From assembly GCF_000374125.1 (NCBI RefSeq), contig NZ_KB893643.1, positions 130,215 to 182,329 of the forward strand: DNA of 52,115 bases, in the 5' to 3' direction. Positions 1 to 8,401 of the stretch are shown here, in pieces (the stretch's first letter is position 1; every line of letters starts with the position of its first letter). The position numbers were made by a program, and so were the translations under genes. Source of the stretch: Niabella aurantiaca DSM 17617 (lineage in GTDB: Bacteria; Bacteroidota; Bacteroidia; Chitinophagales; Chitinophagaceae). The notes under the pieces are model-generated. The model was given only the letters and a program-made list of their open reading frames with translations. It ran no database searches and was not told where the DNA came from.

Positions 1-947
1 ATCCGCGGGAAATACCACCCGCAGATCTACGCGGATGATATGCAGGCAGCGATCAACGGGTACAGCGAAAAGATCAGCGAAAATCAGCGGGAAATACTAC
101 CCGCAGATCTACGCAGATGAAAGGCAGGCAGCGATCAATGGGTACAGCCAAAAGATCAGCGAGGATCCGCGGGAAATACCACCCGCAGATCTACGCGGAT
201 GATATGCAGGCAGCAATCAACGGGTACAACGAAAAGATCAGCGAAAATCAGCGGGAAATACTGCCCGCAGATCTACGCAGATGAAATGCAGGCAACGATC
301 AACGGGTACAGCGAAAAGATCAGCGTAAATCCGCGGGAAACACTGCCCACAGATCTACGCGGATGAAATGCAGGCAGCGATCAATGGGAACAGCCAAAAG
401 ATCAGCGAGGAGCCGCGGGAAATACCACCCGCAGATCTACGCAGATGAAATGCAGGCAGCGATCAACGGGAACAGCGAAAAGATCAGCGAAAATCAGCGG
501 GAAATACTACCCGCAGATCTACGCAGATGAAAGGCAGGCAGCGATCAACGGGAACAGCCAAAAGATCAGCGAGGATCCGCGGGAAATACCACCCGCAGAT
601 CTACGCGGATGATATGCAGGCAGCGATCAACGGGTACAGCGAAAAGATCAGCGAAAATCAGCGGGAAATACTACCCGCAGATCTACGCAGATGAAAGGCA
701 GGCAGCGATCAATGGGAACAGCCAAAAGATCAGCGAGGAGCCGCGGGAAATACTACCCGCAGATCTACGCAGATGGAATGCAGGCAGCGATCAACGGGTA
801 CAGCGAAAAGATCTGCGTAAATCCGCGGGAAATACTACCCGCAGATCTACGCAGATGAAATGCAGGCACCAATCAATGGGTACAGCCAAAAGATCAGCGA
901 GGATCCGCGGGAAACGCTGCCCGCAGATCTACGCGGATGATATGCAG
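1..947. repeat. 82-bp tandem repeat array, left block (12 units)
   Basis: The motif GCAGATCT recurs at 21, 103, 185, 267 and so on to 923 at exactly 82-bp intervals; one copy (unit 5) reads ACAGATCT. Each unit carries an imperfect dyad with two nested levels, ATCAGCG..ATCCGCGGG facing CCCGCAGAT..CGCGGAT, then a spacer with GCAGGCAGCGATCAACGGG. Units differ by a few substitutions (GATATG/GAAATG/GAAAGG; TACAGC/AACAGC). Unit 8 (575-656) is identical to unit 1 (1-82). Because 82 is not a multiple of three, long ORFs through it are artefacts. The array starts before the window and is cut at about 947 by the GxxExxY gene. It contains no gene. Confidence 0.97.
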
Positions 948-972
948 AAATAGAATTCATGAGAGTAGCCGC

Positions 973-1350
973 TCACAACCGGTTTACTTTCCGGAAGATT
1001 CCTTTAGTTATATTATCAACATTAAAATTAACAAGTATGGCTAATTTTAACCCGGATAGTTTCAGATGAGTGATCACCTGTTTATGATGTACGTTCAACA
1101 GCGTCTCAACCGATTTTATTTCAATAATCACTTTTTGTTCAACTAAAATATCAATCCGATATCCGATATCAAGTTTTATTGACGCATATACCATTGGTAA
1201 GGCCACCTGCCTGTTGATGCATAATCCTTTTTGCTGCAGCTCAAACGCAAGGGCGGCTTCGTACGCTGACTCCAGCAATCCCGGCCCCAAGTTGTTATAT
1301 ATTTTGAAAATGCATCCACGGATCTCGTAGGATAATTCATTTTCGGTCAT
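973..1350 (-). CDS. GxxExxY family protein (PD-(D/E)XK nuclease-like fold)
   Basis: A 125-residue protein, typical length for the GxxExxY family. The signature is G24-x-x-E27-x-x-Y30. A nuclease-like core follows: D67 in YRIDIL, then E77 and K79 in IEIK, and a conserved H88-x-x-Q region before a C-terminal strand ending in LVNFN. The family is widespread in Bacteroidota; a PD-(D/E)XK fold is predicted for it, but no activity is established that I know of. The gene sits inside an 82-bp repeat array, replacing about half of one unit. It is on the strand opposite to argS and has no operon partner. I infer only that it might act on nucleic acid. Confidence 0.88.
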   Translation of the reverse strand: MTENELSYEIRGCIFKIYNNLGPGLLESAYEAALAFELQQKGLCINRQVALPMVYASIKLDIGYRIDILVEQKVIIEIKSVETLLNVHHKQVITHLKLSGLKLAILVNFNVDNITKGIFRKVNRL

Positions 1351-1425
1351 GATTCATTAGGTTTTAAGCGTTATAAATAAAATTACTGTATATTTTTCAA
1401 TAACGGGTAATTTTTCCAGGAAAGA

Positions 1426-1948
1426 TCACCGAAAATCCGCGGGAAATACCACCCGCAGATCTACGCAGATGAAATGCGGGCAGCGATCAACGGGAACAGC
1501 GAAAAGATCAGCGAGGATCCGCAGGAAACACTACCCGCAGATCTACACGGATGAAAGGCAGGCAACGATCAACGAAAACATCGAAAAGATCACCGAAAAT
1601 CCGCGGGAAATACTACCCGCAGATCTACGCGGATGAAATGCAGGCAGCGATCAACGGGTACAGCGAAAAGATCAGCGAGGATCCGCGGGAAACGCTGCCC
1701 GCTGATCTACGCAGATCAAATGCAGGCAACGATCAACGGGTACAGCAAAAGATCAGCGAAAATCCGCGGGAAACACTGCCCGCAGATCTACGCGGATGAA
1801 AGGCAGGGAACGATCAACAGGAACAGCGTAAAGATCTGCGAGGATCCGCGGGAAACACTACCCGCAGATCTACACAGATGAAATGCAGGGAATGATCAAT
1901 GGGTACATCGAAAAGATCACCGTAAATCCGCGGGAAACACTGCCCGCT
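1426..1948. repeat. 82-bp tandem repeat array, right block (7 units)
   Basis: The same unit as the left block resumes after the GxxExxY gene, with cores at 1455, 1537, 1619, 1701, 1782, 1864 and 1946. Six steps average 82 bp; one is 81 bp because a G is missing in TACAGCAAAAG. These copies are more diverged than those on the left (for example GATCACCG, CTACACGG and CTGATCTACG variants). The last unit stops at CCCGC and passes into unique DNA. The stretch 1351-1425 between gene and repeats is AT-rich with no feature I can name. Confidence 0.96.
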
Positions 1949-1976
1949 TTAAACAGTGGCTAAGGTTTTATACACT

Positions 1977-2507
1977 TTACCGGTCTGACCGGTCATCGTC
2001 CAGGTAGGTAGGCTCCGGCACCCGCTTAAAGCTGAAATGCCGCTGCGCCAGGTAGCTGAGCAATATCACCACTACCGTAGTGCCGATCTGCGCAAAAACA
2101 GGATAGATCCCCCATGCTTCCACCAGGATCTTGAGCAGCACAAAATTAATGGTAAGATTAAACACACAAACCAGCAGGTAACGGAACAGCTGCACCCGTC
2201 CCCGGATCCGGCTGTCGTCGAATACCACATATTTCATCAGGAAAAAACCCACCAGGAAACTGACCACAAAAGAAACCGCCAGCGCCGCCACATGCGATTT
2301 CAGGGCATAAAAACCAAAATGAAAATCATGCCCCTGCAAAATGAACTTATATGTGATATAATAAGACAATAGTCCCAGGAATGTGTTTGAAGCCCCGGAA
2401 ACTGCATACCGGAAGGTTTGCAGCGGCATGATCCGCCTGAACGGCGGATAAAAAAAATCGATCAGCGGGAGAATATGGTCCCGCACACTATGCAGATGTT
2501 GCCTCAT
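1977..2507 (-). CDS. GtrA-like four-helix membrane protein
   Basis: A 176-residue protein with four predicted membrane segments, at about residues 33-54, 70-96, 107-127 and 134-155. GtrA-family hallmarks are visible: FRYAVSGASNT at the start of helix 1, FLMKYVVF after helix 2, QLFRYLLV at helix 3, and a final LAQRHFSFKR. GtrA-like proteins are thought to move lipid-linked sugars across the inner membrane for surface polysaccharide or teichoic-type modification. No glycosyltransferase partner lies next to it, so the substrate is unknown. It is divergent from argS with only about 70 bp between start codons. Confidence 0.85.
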   Translation of the reverse strand: MRQHLHSVRDHILPLIDFFYPPFRRIMPLQTFRYAVSGASNTFLGLLSYYITYKFILQGHDFHFGFYALKSHVAALAVSFVVSFLVGFFLMKYVVFDDSRIRGRVQLFRYLLVCVFNLTINFVLLKILVEAWGIYPVFAQIGTTVVVILLSYLAQRHFSFKRVPEPTYLDDDRSDR

Positions 2508-2556
2508 CGGCGGCGAAGATATTCCTTATTAAAATGATTTCTGCGCCGGCGTTCCT

Positions 2557-2564
2557 TATTTTTG
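2557..2564 (+). promoter_or_regulatory. Candidate -7 element (TATTTTTG) for argS
   Basis: TATTTTTG fits the Bacteroidota TAnnTTTG -7 consensus. It would start transcription about 10 nt before the ATG at 2581. I see no TTG at the expected -33 distance. Confidence 0.5.
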
Positions 2565-2580
2565 CACAAAATTGTTAAGA

Positions 2581-4356
2581 ATGAGTATTGTAGATACATT
2601 GAGGCCGGTTGTTGCAGCTGCATTAAAAGAATTGTATCAAAAGGAAATCGAAGTTTCATCGATTGCGATCAATAGCACCAAACCTGAGTTCGAAGGTGAT
2701 TATACCGTTGTTTTATTCTCGTTTATCAAAGAGCTGAAAAAAAAACCGGAGGAGCTGGGTACGGAGATCGGGCAATACCTGGTTGACCACCGGGCAGACC
2801 TGGTTCATTCCTTTAATGTCATCAAAGGGTTCCTGAACCTGAGCATCGCAGAAAGCTTCTGGACCGGCTTTCTGGATCAGCATTATAAAGATCCTTCTCC
2901 GGGCAGGGAAGCGCAACAGACCTCGAAGGTGATGGTAGAATACTCCTCTCCCAATACCAATAAACCGCTGCACCTGGGCCATCTGCGGAATAATTTCCTG
3001 GGTTGGTCCATTGCTGAAATACTGGCCTATACCGGCAGCACCGTGCAGAAATGCTGCATCTCCAACGACCGGGGCATTCACATCTCCAAATCAATGGTGG
3101 CCTGGCAGCTTTATAGCAACGGCGCTACGCCGGAGTCTACCGGCATTAAGGGCGACCACCTCGTGGGTGATTACTATGTATTGTTCGGCGTAAAACACAA
3201 AGAGCAGATGGCAGCGCTTCTGCAACAAGGCATGAGTAAGGAGGAAGCCGAAAAGAATGCTCCGATCATGAAGGCCGCCCAGGAGATGCTGGTAAACTGG
3301 GAAAAAGGGGATCCGGAAGTGATCGCGCTCTGGAAAAAAATGAACGCGTGGGTATATGAAGGGTTCGACCAGACCTATAAACGCATCGGTACCGACTTTG
3401 ACAAGATCTACTATGAAAGCGATACCTATATTTTAGGAAAGCAATTTGTGGAAGAAGGACTGAAGGACGGCGTGTTCTTTAAAAAGGAAGACGGCAGTGT
3501 ATGGATCGATCTTACCGCCGAAGGGCTGGATGAAAAACTGGTGCTGCGCAAGGATGGAACAGCCGTTTACATTACCCAGGACCTGGGACTGGCCGATGAA
3601 AAGTATAAGGATTTTCCGTACGACCAGAGCATCTACGTGATTGCCGATGAGCAAAATTACCATATGAAAGTATTGCAGCTGATCCTGCAAAAGCTGAACA
3701 AACCCTATGCAGGCGGCATCTACCATATGAGCTATGGCATGGTGGAGCTGCCCAGCGGACGCATGAAAACCCGGGAGGGCACCGTGGTGGATGCCGACGA
3801 TCTGCTGGATGAACTGGTAAAAGTAGCCGCCGCAAAAACAGAAGAACTGGGGAAGGTAAAAGACTTTTCCGAAACGGAACTAAAAGAGCTGCACGATACC
3901 ATTGCGCTGGGCGCCTTAAAATTCTTCCTGCTGCGGGTAGATCCCAAAAAAAGGATGGTGTTCAACCCCGAAGAAAGTATCGACTTCCAGGGATTTACCG
4001 GGCCTTTCATCCAATATACGCATGCGCGCATCAGATCCATCCTCCGGAATGAAGCACCGGCTGCGGATACAGGAGCACCTGGCCCGTTACTGCCGCTGGA
4101 AAAAGAGCTGATCATTTTGCTGGAGCAGTTTCAGACACAAGTACAGCAGGCGGCCGGTGAGCACAACCCTTCGCTGCTGGCCATCTATGCCTTTACCATT
4201 TCCAAACTGTTCAACAGCTTTTATACGGCGCACTCGGTACGCAATGCGGAAAGCCCGGAGAAGAAAGATCTGCGGTTAAAGATCTGCACGCTCGCTGCAG
4301 CCACCATTGCCGCCTCCATGAACTTGCTGGGAATCCGGGTACCGGAACGGATGTAA
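2581..4356 (+). CDS. argS: Arginine--tRNA ligase
   Basis: Class I arginyl-tRNA synthetase, 591 residues, charging tRNA-Arg with arginine using ATP in the cytoplasm. The N-terminal additional domain (about residues 1-110) contacts the tRNA D-loop. The HIGH-type motif is HLGHLRN, preceded by VEYSSPNTNKPLH. The KMSKS-like loop is the degenerate GRMKTREG, as is usual in ArgRS. The C-terminal helical anticodon-binding (DALR-type) domain ends in LLGIRVPERM. I start at the ATG at 2581 (MSIVDTLRP); an in-frame TTG nine bases upstream lies too close to the predicted transcription start. A convergent hairpin terminator separates it from mdh. Confidence 0.97.
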   Translation: MSIVDTLRPVVAAALKELYQKEIEVSSIAINSTKPEFEGDYTVVLFSFIKELKKKPEELGTEIGQYLVDHRADLVHSFNVIKGFLNLSIAESFWTGFLDQHYKDPSPGREAQQTSKVMVEYSSPNTNKPLHLGHLRNNFLGWSIAEILAYTGSTVQKCCISNDRGIHISKSMVAWQLYSNGATPESTGIKGDHLVGDYYVLFGVKHKEQMAALLQQGMSKEEAEKNAPIMKAAQEMLVNWEKGDPEVIALWKKMNAWVYEGFDQTYKRIGTDFDKIYYESDTYILGKQFVEEGLKDGVFFKKEDGSVWIDLTAEGLDEKLVLRKDGTAVYITQDLGLADEKYKDFPYDQSIYVIADEQNYHMKVLQLILQKLNKPYAGGIYHMSYGMVELPSGRMKTREGTVVDADDLLDELVKVAAAKTEELGKVKDFSETELKELHDTIALGALKFFLLRVDPKKRMVFNPEESIDFQGFTGPFIQYTHARIRSILRNEAPAADTGAPGPLLPLEKELIILLEQFQTQVQQAAGEHNPSLLAIYAFTISKLFNSFYTAHSVRNAESPEKKDLRLKICTLAAATIAASMNLLGIRVPERM

Positions 4357-4363
4357 ATCAAAA

Positions 4364-4395
4364 GACCTGTCAGGTTTTTAAAAGCCTGACAGGTC
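4364..4395. terminator. Bidirectional hairpin terminator between argS and mdh
   Basis: A perfect 11-bp stem, GACCTGTCAGG facing CCTGACAGGTC, encloses a T- and A-rich loop. It lies between two convergent genes, so it can end both transcripts. Confidence 0.8.
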
Positions 4396-4406
4396 CTCCT
4401 AAAAGA

Positions 4407-5336
4407 TCACAAGGTCTTCAGCACATCATTCATATTGCGGACAGCGTCTGCGCTTTTATTAAAGGCCGCCTGTTCTGCTTCCGACAATTTAAAGTCAAGG
4501 ATCCGTTCCCATCCGTTCCGGCCGATGATCACCGGTACCACCAGGGAAATATCGCTCTGACCATATTCGCCGTCCAGGGCCACACCACAGGAGATCAGTT
4601 TTTTCTCGTCACGCAGGATGCTCTCCACCATGGCAGCGGTGCCGGCGCCCGGTGCATACCAGGCCGAAGTGCCGATGAGCTTGGTTAATGTGGCGCCCCC
4701 TACCATTGTAGCGGCCACGATCTTATCCTGCTGCTCCTGTGATAAGAAATTGGTAACCGGTGTGCTGTTCCAGGTAGCATGCTTAATCAGCGGGATCATT
4801 GTAGTATCGCCGTGCCCGCCGATCACCACTGCGTTCAGATCCGCAGGCGAGCAACCCAGCTCCTGGCTAAGGTAATACCGGAAACGTGCCGAGTCCAGTG
4901 CCCCGCCCATACCCAGTACCCGGTTCTTAGGCAACCCGGAGGTTTGCAGGGTAAGATAATTCATGGTATCCATAGGATTGGAAACCACAATGATAATGGT
5001 ATCGGGGGAATGCTTCAGGATATTTTCCGTAACACTTTTTACAATCCCGGCATTTACACCGATCAGTTCTTCGCGCGTCATGCCCGGCTTACGGGGCAAA
5101 CCGGAGGTAACCACCACTACATCGGAATGTTCGGTGGCCGCATAATCGTTGGTAACCCCTTTTATCTTTGTATCAAATCCCAACAAGGCAGCGGTCTGCA
5201 TCATGTCGATCGCCTTTCCTTCGGCTACGCCCTCTTTAATATCCAGCAAAACCAATTCGGACGCCAATTCTTTTCTGGCAATGTTGTCCGCACAGGTAGC
5301 GCCTACCGCTCCGGCACCTACTACAGTAACTTTCAT
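4407..5336 (-). CDS. mdh: Malate dehydrogenase (NAD-dependent)
   Basis: A 309-residue member of the LDH/MDH superfamily, which interconverts malate and oxaloacetate in the TCA cycle. The N-terminal Rossmann motif is GAGAVG (residues 7-12) with the NAD-binding acidic residue in LLDIKEG. The mobile substrate loop is GLPRKPGMTR; the Arg where lactate dehydrogenases have Gln marks it as a malate enzyme. Further conserved pieces are VVSNPMD and the catalytic IGGHGDTTMIP His-Asp site. Length matches the LDH-like bacterial MDH group. It is convergent with argS and transcribed as a single gene; a TAAATTTG element lies 32 bp upstream of its start. Confidence 0.96.
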   Translation of the reverse strand: MKVTVVGAGAVGATCADNIARKELASELVLLDIKEGVAEGKAIDMMQTAALLGFDTKIKGVTNDYAATEHSDVVVVTSGLPRKPGMTREELIGVNAGIVKSVTENILKHSPDTIIIVVSNPMDTMNYLTLQTSGLPKNRVLGMGGALDSARFRYYLSQELGCSPADLNAVVIGGHGDTTMIPLIKHATWNSTPVTNFLSQEQQDKIVAATMVGGATLTKLIGTSAWYAPGAGTAAMVESILRDEKKLISCGVALDGEYGQSDISLVVPVIIGRNGWERILDFKLSEAEQAAFNKSADAVRNMNDVLKTL

Positions 5337-5367
5337 ATAATCGTTTTAAAAATGAATTGAATAGAAA

Positions 5368-5375
5368 CAAATTTA
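5368..5375 (-). promoter_or_regulatory. Candidate -7 element (TAAATTTG) for mdh
   Basis: On the minus strand TAAATTTG matches TAnnTTTG and lies 32 bp before the mdh ATG. A TTG at 5399-5397 is 21 nt further upstream, slightly long for the usual spacer. Confidence 0.5.
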
Positions 5376-5526
5376 ACTGATTAAGTTTCAATAAACCAAC
5401 GCCCGCAAAAATTCCATTATTAAATAAAAAAAATCGAAAAAAATATACAGAAACATATGGTTACAACAATTGAATCCCCTATTTTTGCAATCCCAAATCT
5501 GACACCTGTCAGCATAAAGGGCGGAT

Positions 5527-5597
5527 TGACCCATGGTGTAACGGTAGCACTACTGATTTTGGTTCAGTCAGTTAAGGTTCGAATCCTTATGGGTCAA
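5527..5597 (+). tRNA. tRNA-Gln (anticodon TTG)
   Basis: A cloverleaf reads directly. The acceptor stem is TGACCCA/TGGGTCA with discriminator A. The anticodon stem ACTGA/TCAGT encloses a TTTTGGT loop, giving anticodon TTG, and the T-loop is TTCGAAT. The 3' CCA is not encoded. A TATTTTTG element lies at 5480-5487 upstream. A tyrosine integrase gene begins 113 bp downstream, so the 3' part of this tRNA is the probable phage attachment site; the gene remains intact. Confidence 0.95.
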
Positions 5598-5600
5598 CTC

Positions 5601-5627
5601 AAGGGCGTTGTAAATCAACGCCCTTTT
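5601..5627 (+). terminator. Hairpin terminator after tRNA-Gln
   Basis: A perfect stem AAGGGCGTTG / CAACGCCCTT with loop TAAAT is followed by TTTTCTATTTTA. It ends the tRNA-Gln transcript and may belong to the phage attachment arm. Confidence 0.85.
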
Positions 5628-5648
5628 CTATTTTAGCCTGTATTTCAA

Positions 5649-5721
5649 CACCAGATAGCACCAGATAGCACCAAAATTATTATTTTTATGCCTCAAAATA
5701 CGCCTCAAAAATGCCTCAAAA
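5649..5721. repeat. Two short direct-repeat sets before the integrase
   Basis: CACCAGATAG is repeated head to tail at 5649-5668, with a further CACCA. GCCTCAAAA then occurs three times, starting at 5690, 5702 and 5713, the last inside the integrase start. Spacings of about 10-12 bp place the copies on one DNA face. Such repeats near an integrase are often arm-type integrase or excisionase sites, which is inference here. Confidence 0.6.
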
Positions 5722-6817
5722 ATATCATATAGGTTTTATGCTCGGCAACGCCGGAAAAGAAGACTTCTGTAAGGTTTATGTCCGTGTTACAGGCGGCGGC
5801 GCCGACTTCCGGCTGCCGACCACAGTTAAGGTAAAAAAAGAAGACTTTACGGGTAAAAAAATAACTGGTGTTCATAACCGAAAACAACTGAACGACCTGA
5901 TACAAAAAGAACGGCATCGGGTGGAAACTTTGATTCTTGACGCTATTCTAAAAGACATAGCCATTACCCTGGAATTACTTTCAGAGGATTCGGGCAGCCG
6001 GGATAAGCTATCAACATATATTAAAAAATACCTGGAAGACACTCCCGGACTTAATACGAGAAGGACCCTTAAATCCATTTATAAAAAGCTGCCCGAAGTT
6101 TCAATAAACAGAATAGGCGTTGACTTTTTACAGGATCATGAAAAAATGCTGAGAGGTCAGAATTTGGATCAAAATACCCTTTACAATCAAACAAAAAAAG
6201 TAAAGCAGCTGCTTTTGTCGCTTATAGACAAAGACAAAATCACAAACCCGAAAGTAATTAAAGCAATCACTAAATACTCACCTCCGCCGGGCGTTAAAAA
6301 TATACCTGAATTTCTTACTATTAAGGAGGTTAACGACTGGATGACTGTAACAAAATCACTCGTAAATCCAAATAAAAAAACCGCAGGATATTACTTTCTA
6401 CTATCGTGTCACGGAGGATACCGGATCAGTGACCTTTACAGGTTCGACTATGATAAATGGGTTAAAGACGATATTTTGATTGTCCGGGCGAACAAGAACA
6501 AGAAGATAGTGTCTATCCCAATCTATAAGCCACTGGATGAAATTCTGCTTTATTGCAAAAACCACACCTTAAAAATGTCTGAAAAAGAATTTAGGGAATT
6601 TATCAGGGATGTGGCTAAGGATATAGGAATAAACCTCGCTAAAAGAAACATTACTCCCCATACAGGGAGGCACTCATTCGCAATGATGATGTTAAAGAAA
6701 GGCTTAAATATCGACGAGGTAAGCGAATTACTCGGCGATACCCCGGATGTTGCCAGAGTATATGCCAGGATCCTAAACGAACAGATTGCCGGTAAAATAA
6801 AAAAACATTTAGATTGA
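5711..6817 (+). CDS. int: Tyrosine-type site-specific integrase
   Basis: A 368-residue tyrosine recombinase with the layout usual in Bacteroidota phages: an N-terminal arm-binding region (about 1-100), a SAM-like core-binding domain (about 105-200) and a C-terminal catalytic domain. Catalytic residues seen are the first Arg in GGYRISDL, the basic strand residues in NKNKKIVSIP, H-x-x-R in HTGRHSF and the nucleophile Tyr in VYARI. The usual His in the LGH motif is Asp here (LLGDTPDV). It lies beside tRNA-Gln and points into the prophage, fitting integration at that tRNA. ATG at 5711 is chosen; the ATG at 5688 is out of frame. Confidence 0.93.
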   Translation: MPQKYHIGFMLGNAGKEDFCKVYVRVTGGGADFRLPTTVKVKKEDFTGKKITGVHNRKQLNDLIQKERHRVETLILDAILKDIAITLELLSEDSGSRDKLSTYIKKYLEDTPGLNTRRTLKSIYKKLPEVSINRIGVDFLQDHEKMLRGQNLDQNTLYNQTKKVKQLLLSLIDKDKITNPKVIKAITKYSPPPGVKNIPEFLTIKEVNDWMTVTKSLVNPNKKTAGYYFLLSCHGGYRISDLYRFDYDKWVKDDILIVRANKNKKIVSIPIYKPLDEILLYCKNHTLKMSEKEFREFIRDVAKDIGINLAKRNITPHTGRHSFAMMMLKKGLNIDEVSELLGDTPDVARVYARILNEQIAGKIKKHLD

Positions 6818-7033
6818 TTTTTCCATCGCATCTCGAATTTTTTCCAAATGCTCTACCCGGCACCAGGCAATTATTTCCACAAATGACCCATCTTTTAGCA
6901 TTCGCAAGGTTTCTGAAACAAACTCTTGGGGGTTGTATTGAGTTGAAGCGGCGTCGAGATGCAGCATCTCTGGCAATTTTCGTCCTGCGAAAAAAGCTTC
7001 CAGTGCTTCTATTCTCGATAAAGGAGGTCTCAT
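6809..7033 (-). CDS. Small protein resembling the DUF6965 family
   Basis: 74 residues. The opening RIEALEAFFAGRKLP followed by a central helix (PQEFVSETLRMLKDG) resembles small Bacteroidota phage and plasmid proteins that I know as DUF6965; this match is from memory and moderate. Function is unknown. Its 3' end overlaps the integrase 3' end by 9 bp on the opposite strand, so the two genes are tail to tail. Cytosolic, with no membrane segment. Confidence 0.6.
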   Translation of the reverse strand: MRPPLSRIEALEAFFAGRKLPEMLHLDAASTQYNPQEFVSETLRMLKDGSFVEIIAWCRVEHLEKIRDAMEKSI

Positions 7034-7079
7034 AACACAAATGTATGAAAATCAAGTCCTCAAAAAATGATTTTGAAAT

Positions 7080-7094
7080 ACTAAATATTTTAGT
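7080..7094. promoter_or_regulatory. Perfect dyad ACTAAA-TAT-TTTAGT, candidate operator
   Basis: A 15-bp perfect inverted repeat lies in the divergent interval between the genes starting at 7033 (minus) and 7122 (plus). It is positioned as an operator for either; no regulator is identified. Confidence 0.4.
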
Positions 7095-7121
7095 AAATAT
7101 TTGTGGTGAAAATGTATCATT

Positions 7122-7649
7122 ATGCTGCAGCCGTTGGAGGTGTTCACGACCTTAAAAATAAACAGTTTTGCTATTCATGAGGTGAACTACCTGGTGTCGC
7201 AAACCTATTATCGGGCTTTCAACCCACTAACCAACCAGTTAAAAATACCCATATTGCTCACCCCCTATAAAAACAAGGAAGATGCAGAGTTTCACAAGAT
7301 AAAGATCAAAAACGACCGTTATGCGGCAATAATCCATGTCGGCAGCCCTGCACACATGGAGAAGGTTAAGGAAATGATGCGTATCGATGGCCGGTATCAG
7401 CTCTACTATGCTACATTTAGATTGGCCGATCAAAATAATACGAGAGAGTTGGCCGCAAAATTATTTAGACATAAAATCGTCAACTGGCTTTCAAAAAATG
7501 AAAATGTATATGTAAACCCAAAATCGGAGATAAAGCTTGACTTTTTGGTTCAGTACGGCATAGTATACGCGGCTGTTTCAATTCAGAAAAAATGGTACAA
7601 AATGCCCCTGGATGAGATTGAGGATTATAGTGAGGTTCCAATGATCTAA
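7122..7649 (+). CDS. Unknown accessory protein (175 residues)
   Basis: I do not recognise the family. The protein is an alpha/beta type without signal peptide or membrane helix. A middle part (NDRYAAIIHVGSPAHMEKVKEMM) looks like a compact beta-alpha unit, and the end is acidic (LDEIEDYSEVP). It is one of few prophage genes on the plus strand, sits alone between divergent and convergent neighbours, and its stop overlaps the SRAP gene stop by 4 bp. This cargo position near attL suggests a gene expressed in the lysogen, which is inference. Confidence 0.7.
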   Translation: MLQPLEVFTTLKINSFAIHEVNYLVSQTYYRAFNPLTNQLKIPILLTPYKNKEDAEFHKIKIKNDRYAAIIHVGSPAHMEKVKEMMRIDGRYQLYYATFRLADQNNTRELAAKLFRHKIVNWLSKNENVYVNPKSEIKLDFLVQYGIVYAAVSIQKKWYKMPLDEIEDYSEVPMI

Positions 7650-8398
7650 ATCACAATTTCCGGCACCTGGTCATAATGGGCCGGCGCTTGTGGATTAGCT
7701 GCTGTTTTAAAGTCTTTTGCTATAGTATAGTATTCGAGCTCCGTATCTGGGAGGCTTACGGAAGCAAATGCCGATATTTCCGCATCTGTCAAATTAGGAT
7801 CTAACCATTTTGCCGCTCTGTCTTCATCCAGGATTACAGGCATCCGGTGCTTGGGTTTCCCGGTTTTTGCATCCAATTTATTGTGAATCGCCTGCATGAC
7901 TTTGTTTGCTGGCTGCGTGCAAATAGTAAATGTGTTCAGGAATTGACCATTCCGATCCCACGGGTTCCATATCCCGGCCATAAAGAACACCTCCTTACCT
8001 TTCTCTTTAATAAAGTAAGGGAATGCTTCTGTTGTCTTCAGCAGCTCCCCCTTCTTCCCTATTTTTGGCAAATGGCGCCATTCGTAAAATCCGGAAGAAA
8101 GCACCAGACACCGGTGCTTTTTTACGGCTCCTTTAAATGAATTCTTATTAAACACATCTTCCAGGACGGCGTTCTGTGTGCTGTATCTAGCAGCCTCTTC
8201 AACGCTATTTGCCCAGGAAGGTATCAGCGTCCAATTCATTAATGTAGTGTCGTAACCGCTATCTGTTTTAACAACCACGGGCCACTCTGGGAACTCATGG
8301 AAACCGGCAAGTGGTATATTTATGTCGGGCTGCTTAACTTCGAATCCCTGGAGGCGGACCTCCTCTTTTGACATTTTGTAGCTGTTGAAATTGCACAT
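7646..8398 (-). CDS. SRAP-family abasic-site processing protein (YedK/HMCES type)
   Basis: 250 residues with the SRAP layout. Cys2 after the removed Met is the residue that forms a thiazolidine crosslink to abasic sites in single-stranded DNA. Other family positions visible are the TQNAVLEDV segment (Asn and Glu of the active site), SGFYEWRH, and the late His in KHRMPVIL. The family shields abasic sites at stalled forks. Phages and prophages often carry it, perhaps to protect replicating DNA. It probably shares a transcript with the downstream-reading neighbour from 8899, with a 3-bp gap. Confidence 0.92.
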   Translation of the reverse strand: MCNFNSYKMSKEEVRLQGFEVKQPDINIPLAGFHEFPEWPVVVKTDSGYDTTLMNWTLIPSWANSVEEAARYSTQNAVLEDVFNKNSFKGAVKKHRCLVLSSGFYEWRHLPKIGKKGELLKTTEAFPYFIKEKGKEVFFMAGIWNPWDRNGQFLNTFTICTQPANKVMQAIHNKLDAKTGKPKHRMPVILDEDRAAKWLDPNLTDAEISAFASVSLPDTELEYYTIAKDFKTAANPQAPAHYDQVPEIVI

Positions 8399-8401
8399 AG
8401 C

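Noticed and set aside
609-1881. ORFs of 82-114 codons inside the repeats
   Set aside because: The 82-bp period cycles all three frames, so the ORFs are by-products of the repeat; no start signals.
1-1948. CRISPR array
   Set aside because: Units are contiguous 82-bp repeats with no unique spacers, and there are no cas genes.
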